From positions 3,658,001-3,722,000 of the forward strand of contig NZ_CP135079.1 in the NCBI RefSeq assembly GCF_032121415.1: DNA of 64,000 nt, written 5' to 3'. A program made the position numbers and the translations under genes. The notes below the pieces were generated by a model. It made no database searches, was not told where the DNA came from, and worked only from the letters and a program-made list of their open reading frames with translations. This DNA is from Streptomyces parvus. Lineage in GTDB: Bacteria > Actinomycetota > Actinomycetes > Streptomycetales > Streptomycetaceae. The first letter of the stretch is position 1. Every line of letters starts with the position of its first letter. Positions 18,296-25,048 of this stretch are shown here, one piece after another.

Positions 18296-18723
18296 CGCTG
18301 CTGCCCCGCGCCCGGGACGTCCGCGTCGACGGCGACGGCATCCGGCACGATCCCCACCACCGGCGGAAACAGCATCGACCCGTCCGGGTCGGCCACGTTC
18401 ACCGCGACGCCGGCCGGCACACCCATGGCCGGGATGACCTCATCCAGCAACCGAGCCCCCCGGAACACGGCATACTCCCAACTCCGCGAGGTGGCCCCGG
18501 CCCCCTCCACCACAGCCCGCTCCTCCGCGAACCGGGCCAACGCCGCCTCATCGGTAAACCCGCACACCCATCGCACCCCGCCGAACTCGGCGGTCCACAG
18601 CCCACCACGGTCGTAGGGCACCAGCACCAACGTCCGCCGCAGCTCACCCACCAAAGCCCTCGGGTCACCGACCCCGGCCCGCCGCTCGGCTATCCGCTCC
18701 ACCAGCGCTGCCCCGTCACCCAC
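18292..18723 (-). CDS. SseB-like protein (intact copy)
   Basis: A protein of 143 residues. GTG at 18,723 is chosen because GGGGGAGG lies upstream with normal spacing. LVLVPYDRGGLWTAEFGGVRW and VAVNVADPDGSMLFPPVVG recall the SseB N-terminal domain that often accompanies WXG100/type VII cargo in actinobacteria. It is the first gene of the Rhs 2 operon. Its counterpart in the Rhs 1 operon is frameshifted, so it is either dispensable or complements in trans. Confidence 0.65.
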   Translation of the reverse strand: MGDGAALVERIAERRAGVGDPRALVGELRRTLVLVPYDRGGLWTAEFGGVRWVCGFTDEAALARFAEERAVVEGAGATSRSWEYAVFRGARLLDEVIPAMGVPAGVAVNVADPDGSMLFPPVVGIVPDAVAVDADVPGAGQQR

Positions 18724-18853
18724 CGGAAGCCTCCCCCGTACGCGAGTCGTCGCCCTTCACTTCCGCACACGCTAGGACACCACGCCCACCCGCAACCATG
18801 TGGTTCCAGCCGTCCCCCACAGCCCCACACCACGGACCGCCGCCGAACACGAA

Positions 18854-18881
18854 GAAGGCCCGGGTCGATGGCCTGGGCCTT
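18854..18881 (-). terminator. Terminator next to tRNA fragment C
   Basis: Hairpin AAGGCCC.GG / CC.GGGCCTT directly left of the tRNA fragment, same design as at 12,174 and 20,780. Confidence 0.65.
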
Positions 18882-18886
18882 AGTCG

Positions 18887-18930
18887 TGGAGCGGGTGACG
18901 AGAATCGAACTCGCGCTCTGAGCTTGGGAA
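18887..18930 (-). repeat. tRNA-Gly 3' fragment C (attachment-site repeat)
   Basis: 44 bp identical to the 3' half of tRNA-Gly(CCC), including the encoded CCA, followed by the same tcagcggt junction as copies A and B. It opens the 1.07 kb mini-unit with the RHH/PIN pair. Confidence 0.88.
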
Positions 18931-19010
18931 TCAGCGGTGCTTGAGTGTCGAGAAGGGCTCTGAACTGCGCTTTTCTGCGAGGAAGCTGGGGTCGCCATGG
19001 TCTCTGGGGG

Positions 19011-19058
19011 CTGTACCTGACCGCTGTTGTCCGCTCGGCTGGGGACGGATTGGGGCAC
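19011..19058. repeat. Arm repeat, copy C
   Basis: Arm repeat 80 bp from tRNA fragment C with the core tgaccgctgttgtccgctcg; a few mismatches and an extra T relative to copies A and B. Confidence 0.75.
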
Positions 19059-19114
19059 GAGGGCGGCGGTGCAGCGGACCCTGGCAAGGGGCGTGCTCGG
19101 GGTGGGGCGGCGCG

Positions 19115-19516
19115 TCAGAGAGGGATGATGCGGACTTGGTTTCCGCAGAGTTTGGTCATGTCGTCGCTGTCGGAGGTGAGGAGGGCGACGGGTTTCGGCT
19201 GACGGAGGGCGACCTCGGCGACTGTGGCGTCGATGGCGTACTTGTGTCCGTGCAGTCCGGCACCTTTGAGAAGTTCCGCTGCTGCTTTCGCCGCTTGTTC
19301 GGTGACGGGCTCTACCTTGACGCGGGACAGGGCCCAGTTCAGGCGAGGCATGTTGGTGCGGGAGTGTGTCACTTCCACGATGGTGTTGGCCCCGATGACC
19401 AGGTCGGCTCCCATGTCGTGGAAGACCTGCAGCATCGCGAGGAGCTTGCGGTCCTGCGCGATCCAGGCGGAAAGTCCTTCCGAGTCCAGGACGACGGTCT
19501 CGACACGCTCGCTCAC
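19115..19516 (-). CDS. PIN-domain toxin (VapC-like)
   Basis: A protein of 133 residues, the usual VapC length. PIN acidic residues are present: Asp11 in VVLDSEG, Glu in TIVEVTH, Asp in AIDATVAEVA, and the final SDSDDM. These would bind Mg2+ in an endoribonuclease active site, typically acting on tRNA or rRNA. The GTG start at 19,516 overlaps the antitoxin stop (GTGA), so the pair is translationally coupled. With its antitoxin it is the only cargo of the C-D unit. Confidence 0.88.
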   Translation of the reverse strand: MSERVETVVLDSEGLSAWIAQDRKLLAMLQVFHDMGADLVIGANTIVEVTHSRTNMPRLNWALSRVKVEPVTEQAAKAAAELLKGAGLHGHKYAIDATVAEVALRQPKPVALLTSDSDDMTKLCGNQVRIIPL

Positions 19517-19761
19517 GCGGCATCCGCGCCCGTGGAGGTGCCAGCGGAGCCGAAGATCTTCGCGCGGGCTTCGGCGAGCTCCTCATCGCTAAACGGCCCG
19601 TGCTCCTCCTCGTGACGGCGAAGGTCCTCGCCCAGGAGCTGGTGCCGGATCTGACGGGCTACGGCTTCCGCCACGTATCCGGAGACGTTGTCCGTGAGCT
19701 TGCGGAGCTCCGCCACCTGGTCGCTGGGGAGCGTGACGGTGATGCGAGTCGTTGAGGACAT
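19513..19761 (-). CDS. Ribbon-helix-helix antitoxin
   Basis: A protein of 82 residues (MSSTTRITVTLPSDQVAELRKL, then NVSGYVAEAVARQI), a classic RHH DNA-binding N-terminus followed by an acidic toxin-binding tail (EEEHGPFSDEELAEARAKIFG). ATG at 19,761 is preferred over ATG 19,773 because the latter lies inside the palindromic operator 19,770-19,785. It probably neutralises the PIN toxin and represses its own promoter. Confidence 0.88.
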   Translation of the reverse strand: MSSTTRITVTLPSDQVAELRKLTDNVSGYVAEAVARQIRHQLLGEDLRRHEEEHGPFSDEELAEARAKIFGSAGTSTGADAA

Positions 19762-19769
19762 AAGTCCAA

Positions 19770-19785
19770 GCATACTTGAGTATGC
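19770..19785. promoter_or_regulatory. Palindromic operator of the RHH/PIN pair
   Basis: GCATACT-TG-AGTATGC: perfect 7-bp arms with a 2-bp centre, 8 nt upstream of the antitoxin start. The AT-rich palindrome stands out in GC-rich DNA and is where RHH antitoxins typically bind for autoregulation. Confidence 0.75.
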
Positions 19786-19952
19786 ACACGCTGGCTCGGG
19801 TTTCTGGTCCCCAGCCTTGACGCCAGCGGTCGCAGGTTCCGGGTGACATGGGCGCGATCACTCACAGGCTGTCCCTGGCGAGTGACGCTACGAGCCGGTG
19901 CCGGTGGACGGCAAGCAAAAGGCCCGAGTCATTGACCAGGGCGCTTTCGTCG

Positions 19953-19996
19953 TGGAGCGGGTGACGAGAATCGAAATGGCGCTCTCAGCTTGGGAA
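19953..19996 (-). repeat. tRNA-Gly 3' fragment D (degenerate)
   Basis: A 44 bp copy of the tRNA-Gly 3' half with several substitutions (tcgaaatggc for tcgaactcgc, ctcag for ctgag). A hairpin of the same design as the other att-linked terminators lies to its left (19,918-19,947). This is the most diverged copy although it lies closest to the intact tRNA. Confidence 0.8.
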
Positions 19997-20079
19997 TCAC
20001 CCGGCCTTCGACCATTCGCATGGGCTCCGACCTGCTGAAATGTTCTCCGATGGTGAGGTACTGACTGGTGTCCGTTCCT

Positions 20080-20125
20080 TTGGTGGCCGCTGTTTACCGC
20101 TCCTCCTGGCACGTTCTGGCACGGC
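20080..20125. repeat. Arm repeat, copy D (degenerate)
   Basis: About 46 bp at the expected distance (83 bp) from fragment D, with a recognisable but degenerate ccgctgt-accgctcc-tggcacg pattern. Supported mainly by position. Confidence 0.45.
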
Positions 20126-20190
20126 TTCCTGCGCGGTGGCATGGGGAGATTTGGCAGGGGGTGTGCGTTGCCCAGGGGTACGGCAGTTGC

Positions 20191-20610
20191 TCAGGTGGAG
20201 GCCGAGAGCACCTTGATCGCAAAGGGACGATAGTCGTCATCGCTTGGCTCCGCGACGTATCCAAGTGCCCCCAGCATGCAGAGGATCGTCGATGCCATCC
20301 GCTCGTGAATGCGGCCCGCGGATGCGATCACCGGGTCATCGAACCGTTGTCCCCGGAGAGCCTCGCTCGTCGCTTTCCGGAGGGAAGGGTGTACCTCCCA
20401 GTGGAGCCAGATGCCGCCTGCGGCGTCGTCGAATTCATCCACTTCGACTCTCAGGCCGCCGGCCGAATTCTCCCGGTACTGATTCTGCTGGCCGGATATG
20501 ACGAGCCCGGATCGGGCCAGGTCCGCCGCAACTGCTGCGGCGAGCCCCCGGAGGCGGTTGACCTCGCTTGGTCCGAGTGGCCGCAGCCCCCATTCGTTCT
20601 CCTCCGCCAT
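20191..20610 (-). CDS. Small cytoplasmic protein of unknown function
   Basis: A protein of 139 residues (MAEENEWGLRPLGPSEVNRL), with GTG at 20,617 as an alternative start. It reads as an all-soluble alpha/beta protein (GGLRVEVDEFDDAAGGIWLHWEVHPSLRKA), without membrane segments or known motifs. It is the sole cargo between tRNA fragment D and the intact tRNA. Given the other cargo, an immunity or antitoxin-like role is conceivable, but nothing in the sequence shows it. Confidence 0.65.
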   Translation of the reverse strand: MAEENEWGLRPLGPSEVNRLRGLAAAVAADLARSGLVISGQQNQYRENSAGGLRVEVDEFDDAAGGIWLHWEVHPSLRKATSEALRGQRFDDPVIASAGRIHERMASTILCMLGALGYVAEPSDDDYRPFAIKVLSAST

Positions 20611-20779
20611 GGCGGACACGGTACAGCCGAGGTTGGTGGGGGGCCGCGGAGCCGGACCCCTCAGCCGCGTGCCGGCCGTTTTGCCTCGGTTGGTGCGCAC
20701 CGAGCGCGTCCGACGGCCGGGCGACGCCGGGCGGAGACAGGGCCCTCTGTTGTCCGGACCCCTGAACTGGTCCGGACAA

Positions 20780-20811
20780 CAGAAAACCCCGGGCCGCTGG
20801 CCTGGGGCTTT
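20780..20811 (-). terminator. Terminator of tRNA-Gly
   Basis: Hairpin AAAACCCC.GGCC / GGCC.GGGGcTTT, 4 nt beyond the tRNA 3' end on the minus strand. Confidence 0.75.
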
Positions 20812-20815
20812 CATG

Positions 20816-20889
20816 TGGAGCGGGTGACGAGAATCGAACTCGCGCTCTGAGCTTGGGAAGCTCATGTTCTACCATTAAACTACACCCGC
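20816..20889 (-). tRNA. tRNA-Gly (anticodon CCC)
   Basis: Complete cloverleaf: acceptor stem GCGGGTG / CACCCGC, anticodon loop TTCCCAA (CCC anticodon) closed by TGAGC/GCTCA, T arm with GTTCGATTC, discriminator T and encoded CCA. It is the anchor gene of the island: four partial copies of its 3' half lie to its left. Confidence 0.95.
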
Positions 20890-20939
20890 GAAGCATGCCG
20901 ATCACCGGCTCTGCATCGTTCCACACTGTACCCCATGTC

Positions 20940-20968
20940 AGGCCCCCGGCGGATGCGCCGAGGGGCCT
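20940..20968. other. Strong hairpin between divergent genes
   Basis: AGGCCCC.GGCG / CGCC..GGGGCCT inverted repeat, 50 nt 5' of the tRNA. It looks like a terminator but no gene ends here, so its role is unclear. Confidence 0.4.
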
Positions 20969-21125
20969 CTCTGTCGTGTGGACCGGGGCAGGGGAAAGGT
21001 GGACGGGGGCGTGAAGGGCGGGAGTTGGGGGCGTAGCGTGGGTGGTCGGAGTGCCGCGTGGAGTGGCGTCCTGTTCATCCCCTAATGTGGCTTTCTCGTC
21101 CAGATGCGGTTGGGGAAGGGACTTG

Positions 21126-21299
21126 ATGGAGTCGATGGAGCGCACCGTCGTCCGCTGTGCCGAAGGGCACGTTTTCACTACCTCGTCGTTTCCGATGCAG
21201 CAGCTCGGGGCCGACAGGATCGGGCCGGGGCGGTTGATCCGGTGTCCCCGGTGCGCCCGGTTGCGGCAGGCCGTTCCGGTGGCGTTCGAGAAGCGGTAG
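21126..21299 (+). CDS. Small CxxC zinc-ribbon-like protein
   Basis: A protein of 57 residues ([22 protein letters not shown] ... [14 protein letters not shown]). ATG at 21,126 follows GAAGGGA at good spacing. One Cys plus His (CAEGH) and one CPRC pair could bind a single Zn2+. Such short zinc-ribbon proteins next to dcd are common in Streptomyces. Function unknown. Confidence 0.8.
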   Translation: MESMERTVVRCAEGHVFTTSSFPMQQLGADRIGPGRLIRCPRCARLRQAVPVAFEKR

Positions 21300-21412
21300 G
21301 CCGGGCGAAGCGGCAGCCGGCGGTAGTGGAGCGGCAGCCGCAGAGACGTGGAGCAGGGGCGCGCGGGTGGTCCGGTTGGGGCGGGCTCGCGCGTTCTGCG
21401 TATCCTCGGGGC

Positions 21413-21988
21413 GTGCTTCTCTCAGACAAGGACATCCGGGCCGAGATCGACGCCGGGCGAGTCCGTATCGATCCGTACGACCCTTCGATGGTGCAGCCGT
21501 CGAGCATCGACGTGCGGCTGGACCGCTACTTCCGGGTGTTCGAGAACCACCGGTACCCGCACATCGATCCGGCGGTGGAACAGCCCGATCTGACGCGGAC
21601 CGTCGAGCCCGAGGGCGATGAGGCGTTCATCCTGCACCCCGGCGAGTTCGTGCTGGCTTCCACGTACGAGGTGATCTCGCTCCCGGATGATCTGGCCTCG
21701 CGGCTGGAGGGCAAGAGTTCGCTCGGGCGGCTCGGGCTGGTGACGCACTCGACGGCCGGGTTCATCGACCCCGGGTTCTCCGGGCACGTGACCCTGGAGC
21801 TGTCGAACCTCGCCACGCTGCCGATAAAGCTGTGGCCGGGGATGAAGATCGGGCAGCTGTGCCTGTTCAAGCTGAGCTCGTCCGCCGAGTTCCCGTACGG
21901 GTCCGAGCGGTACGGTTCGCGGTACCAGGGGCAGCGGGGGCCGACGGCTTCGCGGTCCTTCCAGAACTTCCATCGGACCCAGGTGTGA
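21413..21988 (+). CDS. dcd: dCTP deaminase
   Basis: A protein of 191 residues from GTG 21,413 ([14 protein letters not shown]), the standard length. Family motifs: [19 protein letters not shown], the catalytic-loop signature [29 protein letters not shown] and the C-terminal [17 protein letters not shown]. It converts dCTP to dUTP (some actinobacterial members go on to dUMP), supplying dUMP for thymidylate synthesis. It is followed 6 nt later by a phosphoribosyltransferase gene, probably one transcript. Confidence 0.96.
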   Translation: MLLSDKDIRAEIDAGRVRIDPYDPSMVQPSSIDVRLDRYFRVFENHRYPHIDPAVEQPDLTRTVEPEGDEAFILHPGEFVLASTYEVISLPDDLASRLEGKSSLGRLGLVTHSTAGFIDPGFSGHVTLELSNLATLPIKLWPGMKIGQLCLFKLSSSAEFPYGSERYGSRYQGQRGPTASRSFQNFHRTQV

Positions 21989-21994
21989 TCGACC

Positions 21995-22495
21995 ATGGCT
22001 AGTGACGTGCGGGAAAACCTTACCTACGAGGGCTTCGGGCGCGCCGTGCGTGAGCTCGCGCAGGCCGTCGCCGATGACGGGTACGAGCCCGATGTCGTGC
22101 TGAGTATCGCGCGGGGCGGGGTGTTCGTCGCCGGCGGGCTCGCCTACGCCCTCGACTGCAAGAACATCCACCTCGTGAACGTGGAGTTCTACACCGGGGT
22201 CGGGACCACCCTGGAAATGCCCGTCATGCTGGCGCCCGTCCCCAACGCGATCGACTTCTCCGACAAGAAGGTCCTGATCGCCGACGATGTCGCTGATACC
22301 GGTAAGACGCTCAAGCTCGTCCACGACTTCTGCGTCGACCATGTCGCCGAGGTCCGCAGCGCCGTCATCTACGAGAAGTCCCACTCCCTCGTGAAGTGCG
22401 AGTACGTGTGGAAGAAGACCGATCAGTGGATCAACTTCCCCTGGTCGGTCGAGAAGCCCGTCGTCCGGCGGGACGGGCAGGTCCTGGACGCGTAG
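21995..22495 (+). CDS. Phosphoribosyltransferase (purine salvage type)
   Basis: A protein of 166 residues. It has the type I PRTase signature VLIADDVADTGKTLKLV (PRPP-binding loop) and an N-terminal VVLSIARGGVFVAGGLA. Length and the NVEFYTG loop fit hypoxanthine/xanthine-guanine-type enzymes, but the base specificity cannot be read from sequence. It starts 6 nt after dcd. Confidence 0.88.
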   Translation: MASDVRENLTYEGFGRAVRELAQAVADDGYEPDVVLSIARGGVFVAGGLAYALDCKNIHLVNVEFYTGVGTTLEMPVMLAPVPNAIDFSDKKVLIADDVADTGKTLKLVHDFCVDHVAEVRSAVIYEKSHSLVKCEYVWKKTDQWINFPWSVEKPVVRRDGQVLDA

Positions 22496-22530
22496 TCCCG
22501 TCGCCCGTCCGTCAGGACTCGTGGGACCCG

Positions 22531-22580
22531 TGATGCAGAAGGCCCCGGAACGCGGAAGCGTTCCGGGGCCTTCTGCATCA
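22531..22580. terminator. Bidirectional terminator
   Basis: Perfect 23-bp stem with a GGAA loop between the convergent phosphoribosyltransferase and YIP1 genes. Confidence 0.9.
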
Positions 22581-22585
22581 CTCGC

Positions 22586-23542
22586 TCAGATCGTGCCCAG
22601 CTTGATGATCGACAGCAGTGCGATCAGCTGGATCGCCGACGCTCCCAGCGCCTTCGGCCACGGCAGGTCGTGCGACTTGCTCACCATCGACGTGAACAGC
22701 GCGCCCGCCGCCAGCCAGGTCAGCCAGCCCACGATCTGGACCAGGGAGTTCTCGCCGCCCAGGAAGAGGGCGAAGAGCAGGCGCGGGGCGTCCGTCATCG
22801 ACATGATCAGCATCGACAGGCCCACCGTCGGCTGCCACGAGCCCGTGCCGCCGAGCTGGCGGGCCAGGGTGTGGGTCACCGCGCCGAGGACCAGGCCGCC
22901 GATGACGAAGCCGACGCCGGTGAACAGGACGTACGGGATGGCCGTCGAGATCGTCGCGTTGATCGCTTCTTCGCGCGCCTGGTCGAAGCCGAAGAGCGCG
23001 AGCAGGCCGTAGAGGAACGTGATGACCAGCGCCGGGCCCCAGACCGGGTAGTCCCGCATCTGCCAGAACGTCGGTCCCGGGCGCATCACGATGCCGCTCA
23101 GCAGTTCCTTCCAGCGCAGCCGCGGGCCCGCCGGCTGGGCGGGGGCGGCACCGGCGCGGTAGGTGTTGCCGTCGCCGTACGGGTCCTCGTCGACGCGGAA
23201 CGCCTGCGTGTGGCCCGGATTGTTGGCGTACGGGTCGTGGGGCGCGGGGTCCGTGTACGGGTCGCCGAAGTACTCCGGTTCGCCGTGGCCCCCGGGTCCG
23301 CCGCCCTGGCCGCCGTGTCCGTGTCCGCCCTGGCCCTGGTAGCCGCCCGCGTTGTACGGGGCGCCCTGCGGGGCTCCGTACGGCGGTGGCGCCGCGCCGT
23401 TGCCGGGGCCTCCTTGCGTCGGCCACGGCTGAGCACCGTACGGCGGCTGTGGTGCCTGCCCTCCGTACGGCTGCTGCCGCTGCTGCTGCGGTTGTTGCGG
23501 GGTGCGGTTGTCCCGGCCGCGTCCGATCCTGAATCCAGCCAC
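22586..23542 (-). CDS. YIP1-family membrane protein
   Basis: A protein of 318 residues, GTG start. Residues ~1-125 are low-complexity Pro/Gln/Gly/Tyr repeats (PQQPQQQRQQ, PYG repeats), followed by WKELLSGIVMRPGPTFWQMR and about five transmembrane helices (ALVITFLYGLLALF, IPYVLFTGVGFVIGGLVLG, MLIMSMTDAPRLLFALF, GWLTWLAAGALF, LIALLSIIKLG). It is a typical actinobacterial YIP1 integral membrane protein of unknown role. Confidence 0.88.
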   Translation of the reverse strand: MAGFRIGRGRDNRTPQQPQQQRQQPYGGQAPQPPYGAQPWPTQGGPGNGAAPPPYGAPQGAPYNAGGYQGQGGHGHGGQGGGPGGHGEPEYFGDPYTDPAPHDPYANNPGHTQAFRVDEDPYGDGNTYRAGAAPAQPAGPRLRWKELLSGIVMRPGPTFWQMRDYPVWGPALVITFLYGLLALFGFDQAREEAINATISTAIPYVLFTGVGFVIGGLVLGAVTHTLARQLGGTGSWQPTVGLSMLIMSMTDAPRLLFALFLGGENSLVQIVGWLTWLAAGALFTSMVSKSHDLPWPKALGASAIQLIALLSIIKLGTI

Positions 23543-23660
23543 CCGTCGAACGTACCTGGTCCCCGGGGGCGGGGGGTGGGGGCCGGGGGAACCGGGGCGC
23601 CATTGCGGCCGAGCTGTGACATCCCCTAGGGGCCGCGCCCCGGGCCCCCGGAGGGGGAGT

Positions 23661-24800
23661 TCAGGGGAGGAACAGCGCCGTGGAGAAGGTGACGAGGGGC
23701 TGGTCCGTGGTACCCGCCGGGTAGAGCGCGATCAGGTCCTGCCGCTCGCCCCGGTACGTCCGCACCACCGTGTCCGGCTTCTTGTCGCCGTCGTAGTCGC
23801 CGTGGTTCAGGAGGGCGGTGCGGGTGGCGCCCGTCGCGTTCAGCGGTGCGGTGGGGAGGTCCTTGGCCGCGAACGCGTACGCGCCGCCCGGGCGCGCCGG
23901 GCCCTTCGCGGAGCCGAGGAGGAGGGTGCCCTTGCCCGCCCGTCCCGGGGCGTGCGGGCGGGCCGCCGCGACGAGGTCGTCGTAACCGTCGCCGTCGGTG
24001 TCGGACCGGGGCTCGGGGGCGTAGAGATACGGGCCGCCGTCGGGCAGCAGTTCCGCGCTGCGCGGGGCCCCGGTGCGGGTGAAGGGGCCGTGCAGGAAGG
24101 TGACCTGGCCGGCGCTGGCGGTGACCGCGAGGTCGGCCTTCCCGTCGCCGTCGAAGTCGCCGCAGACCGGCTGCTCGGGCCACTCGTTGCCGAACCGGGC
24201 CTGCTGCGGGATGCGTACGGTGACCGCCTTGCCCGTCAGCCCCTGCGGGGAGCCGAAGAGGATCTGGAGCGGTACGGGCGGGGCGCCGATGCCGTTGTAC
24301 GGGGGGTCGGTGGAGACGATCAGGTCGGTGAAGCCGTCCCGGTCCAGGTCGCAGGCCGACTCGGCGTCGAAGGCGGCGGGCAGGGTGTCGCCGGACTTCG
24401 CCGCGTTCACCCGGGCGCTCAGCAGTTGCCGGGTGGAGGGGTCGAGGGGGCGGTCGCGGTCGTCGGAGCCGTACACGACGCCGATGCCCGCGTCGTCGCC
24501 GTGGCTGTCCTCGGGCGCCTTCACCAGGTCGTCGACGACCAGGTCACGGTGTCCGTCGCCGTTGAAGTCGTACGGGACGCGGCTGCCGGTGCCGCGGGGG
24601 ACGGGGGCGCTCACCGTCTCCGCCCGGGTCCGTGCCTGTGCCGGGGGCGGGGTGTCGCCGTTCTTGCCGTCGGACGCGGAGGACGGGCCCGAACAGGCCG
24701 TGAGCGCCAGCAGCAGGGCCGTACAGCCGACGGCGAGGGAGGCCGCCACCCTGCTGGTGACCGCTGCCTGCGGGTGCTCGGTGCGGGTGTGTGGGCGCAC
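23661..24800 (-). CDS. FG-GAP repeat lipoprotein
   Basis: A protein of 379 residues from GTG 24,800; this start puts the signal peptide at the N-terminus (RVAASLAVGCTALLLALTAC). LTAC is a lipobox, so the mature protein is probably anchored at Cys. It then shows repeated integrin-alpha-like Ca2+ sites (DFNGDGHRDLVV, DLDRDGFTDLIV, DFDGDGKADLAV, DTDGDGYDDLVA, DYDGDKKPDTVV), predicting a beta-propeller. An upstream start at 24,932 is possible but would bury the signal peptide. Likely a surface binding protein, ligand unknown. Confidence 0.88.
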   Translation of the reverse strand: MRPHTRTEHPQAAVTSRVAASLAVGCTALLLALTACSGPSSASDGKNGDTPPPAQARTRAETVSAPVPRGTGSRVPYDFNGDGHRDLVVDDLVKAPEDSHGDDAGIGVVYGSDDRDRPLDPSTRQLLSARVNAAKSGDTLPAAFDAESACDLDRDGFTDLIVSTDPPYNGIGAPPVPLQILFGSPQGLTGKAVTVRIPQQARFGNEWPEQPVCGDFDGDGKADLAVTASAGQVTFLHGPFTRTGAPRSAELLPDGGPYLYAPEPRSDTDGDGYDDLVAAARPHAPGRAGKGTLLLGSAKGPARPGGAYAFAAKDLPTAPLNATGATRTALLNHGDYDGDKKPDTVVRTYRGERQDLIALYPAGTTDQPLVTFSTALFLP

Positions 24801-24985
24801 GGGGGCCTCGTTCGGTGTTCGTCGAGCTGTGGCCCCCCGGTCGGCGCCGGGGAGGTGTCCCGGACGCCCTGGCGGGCTTCTCCGGGGCACATGATGCTCC
24901 AGATACGTCGTCGCGTACATGTCCGAGTTCACAGTTCCTCTGCGGCGGTCGTCACGTCGGCCCCCGGCCGCCCGGGCCCGGGCAC

Positions 24986-25032
24986 GACGAAGCGGCCGGT
25001 CCTGCCCCCGAGGCAGGTCCGGCCGCTTCGTC
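24986..25032. terminator. Terminator downstream of Fe-S protein
   Basis: Stem GACGAAGCGGCCGG.CCTGCC / GGCAGG.CCGGCCGCTTCGTC with a 5-nt loop, just beyond the stop of the minus-strand Fe-S gene. Confidence 0.85.
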
Positions 25033-25048
25033 GCGCCGATGCGTTACG

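Noticed and set aside
19786..19952. Possible second tRNA (ggtcgcaggttccgg stretch)
   Set aside because: No acceptor stem or anticodon arm can be folded around it.
20940..20968. Hairpin as a terminator of the tRNA
   Set aside because: It lies 5' of the tRNA gene and the true terminator is at 20,780-20,811; kept only as a hairpin of unknown role.
22578..23603. Alternative minus-strand frame over the YIP1 gene
   Set aside because: Arg/Pro-rich shadow frame; the overlapping frame has proper membrane helices.
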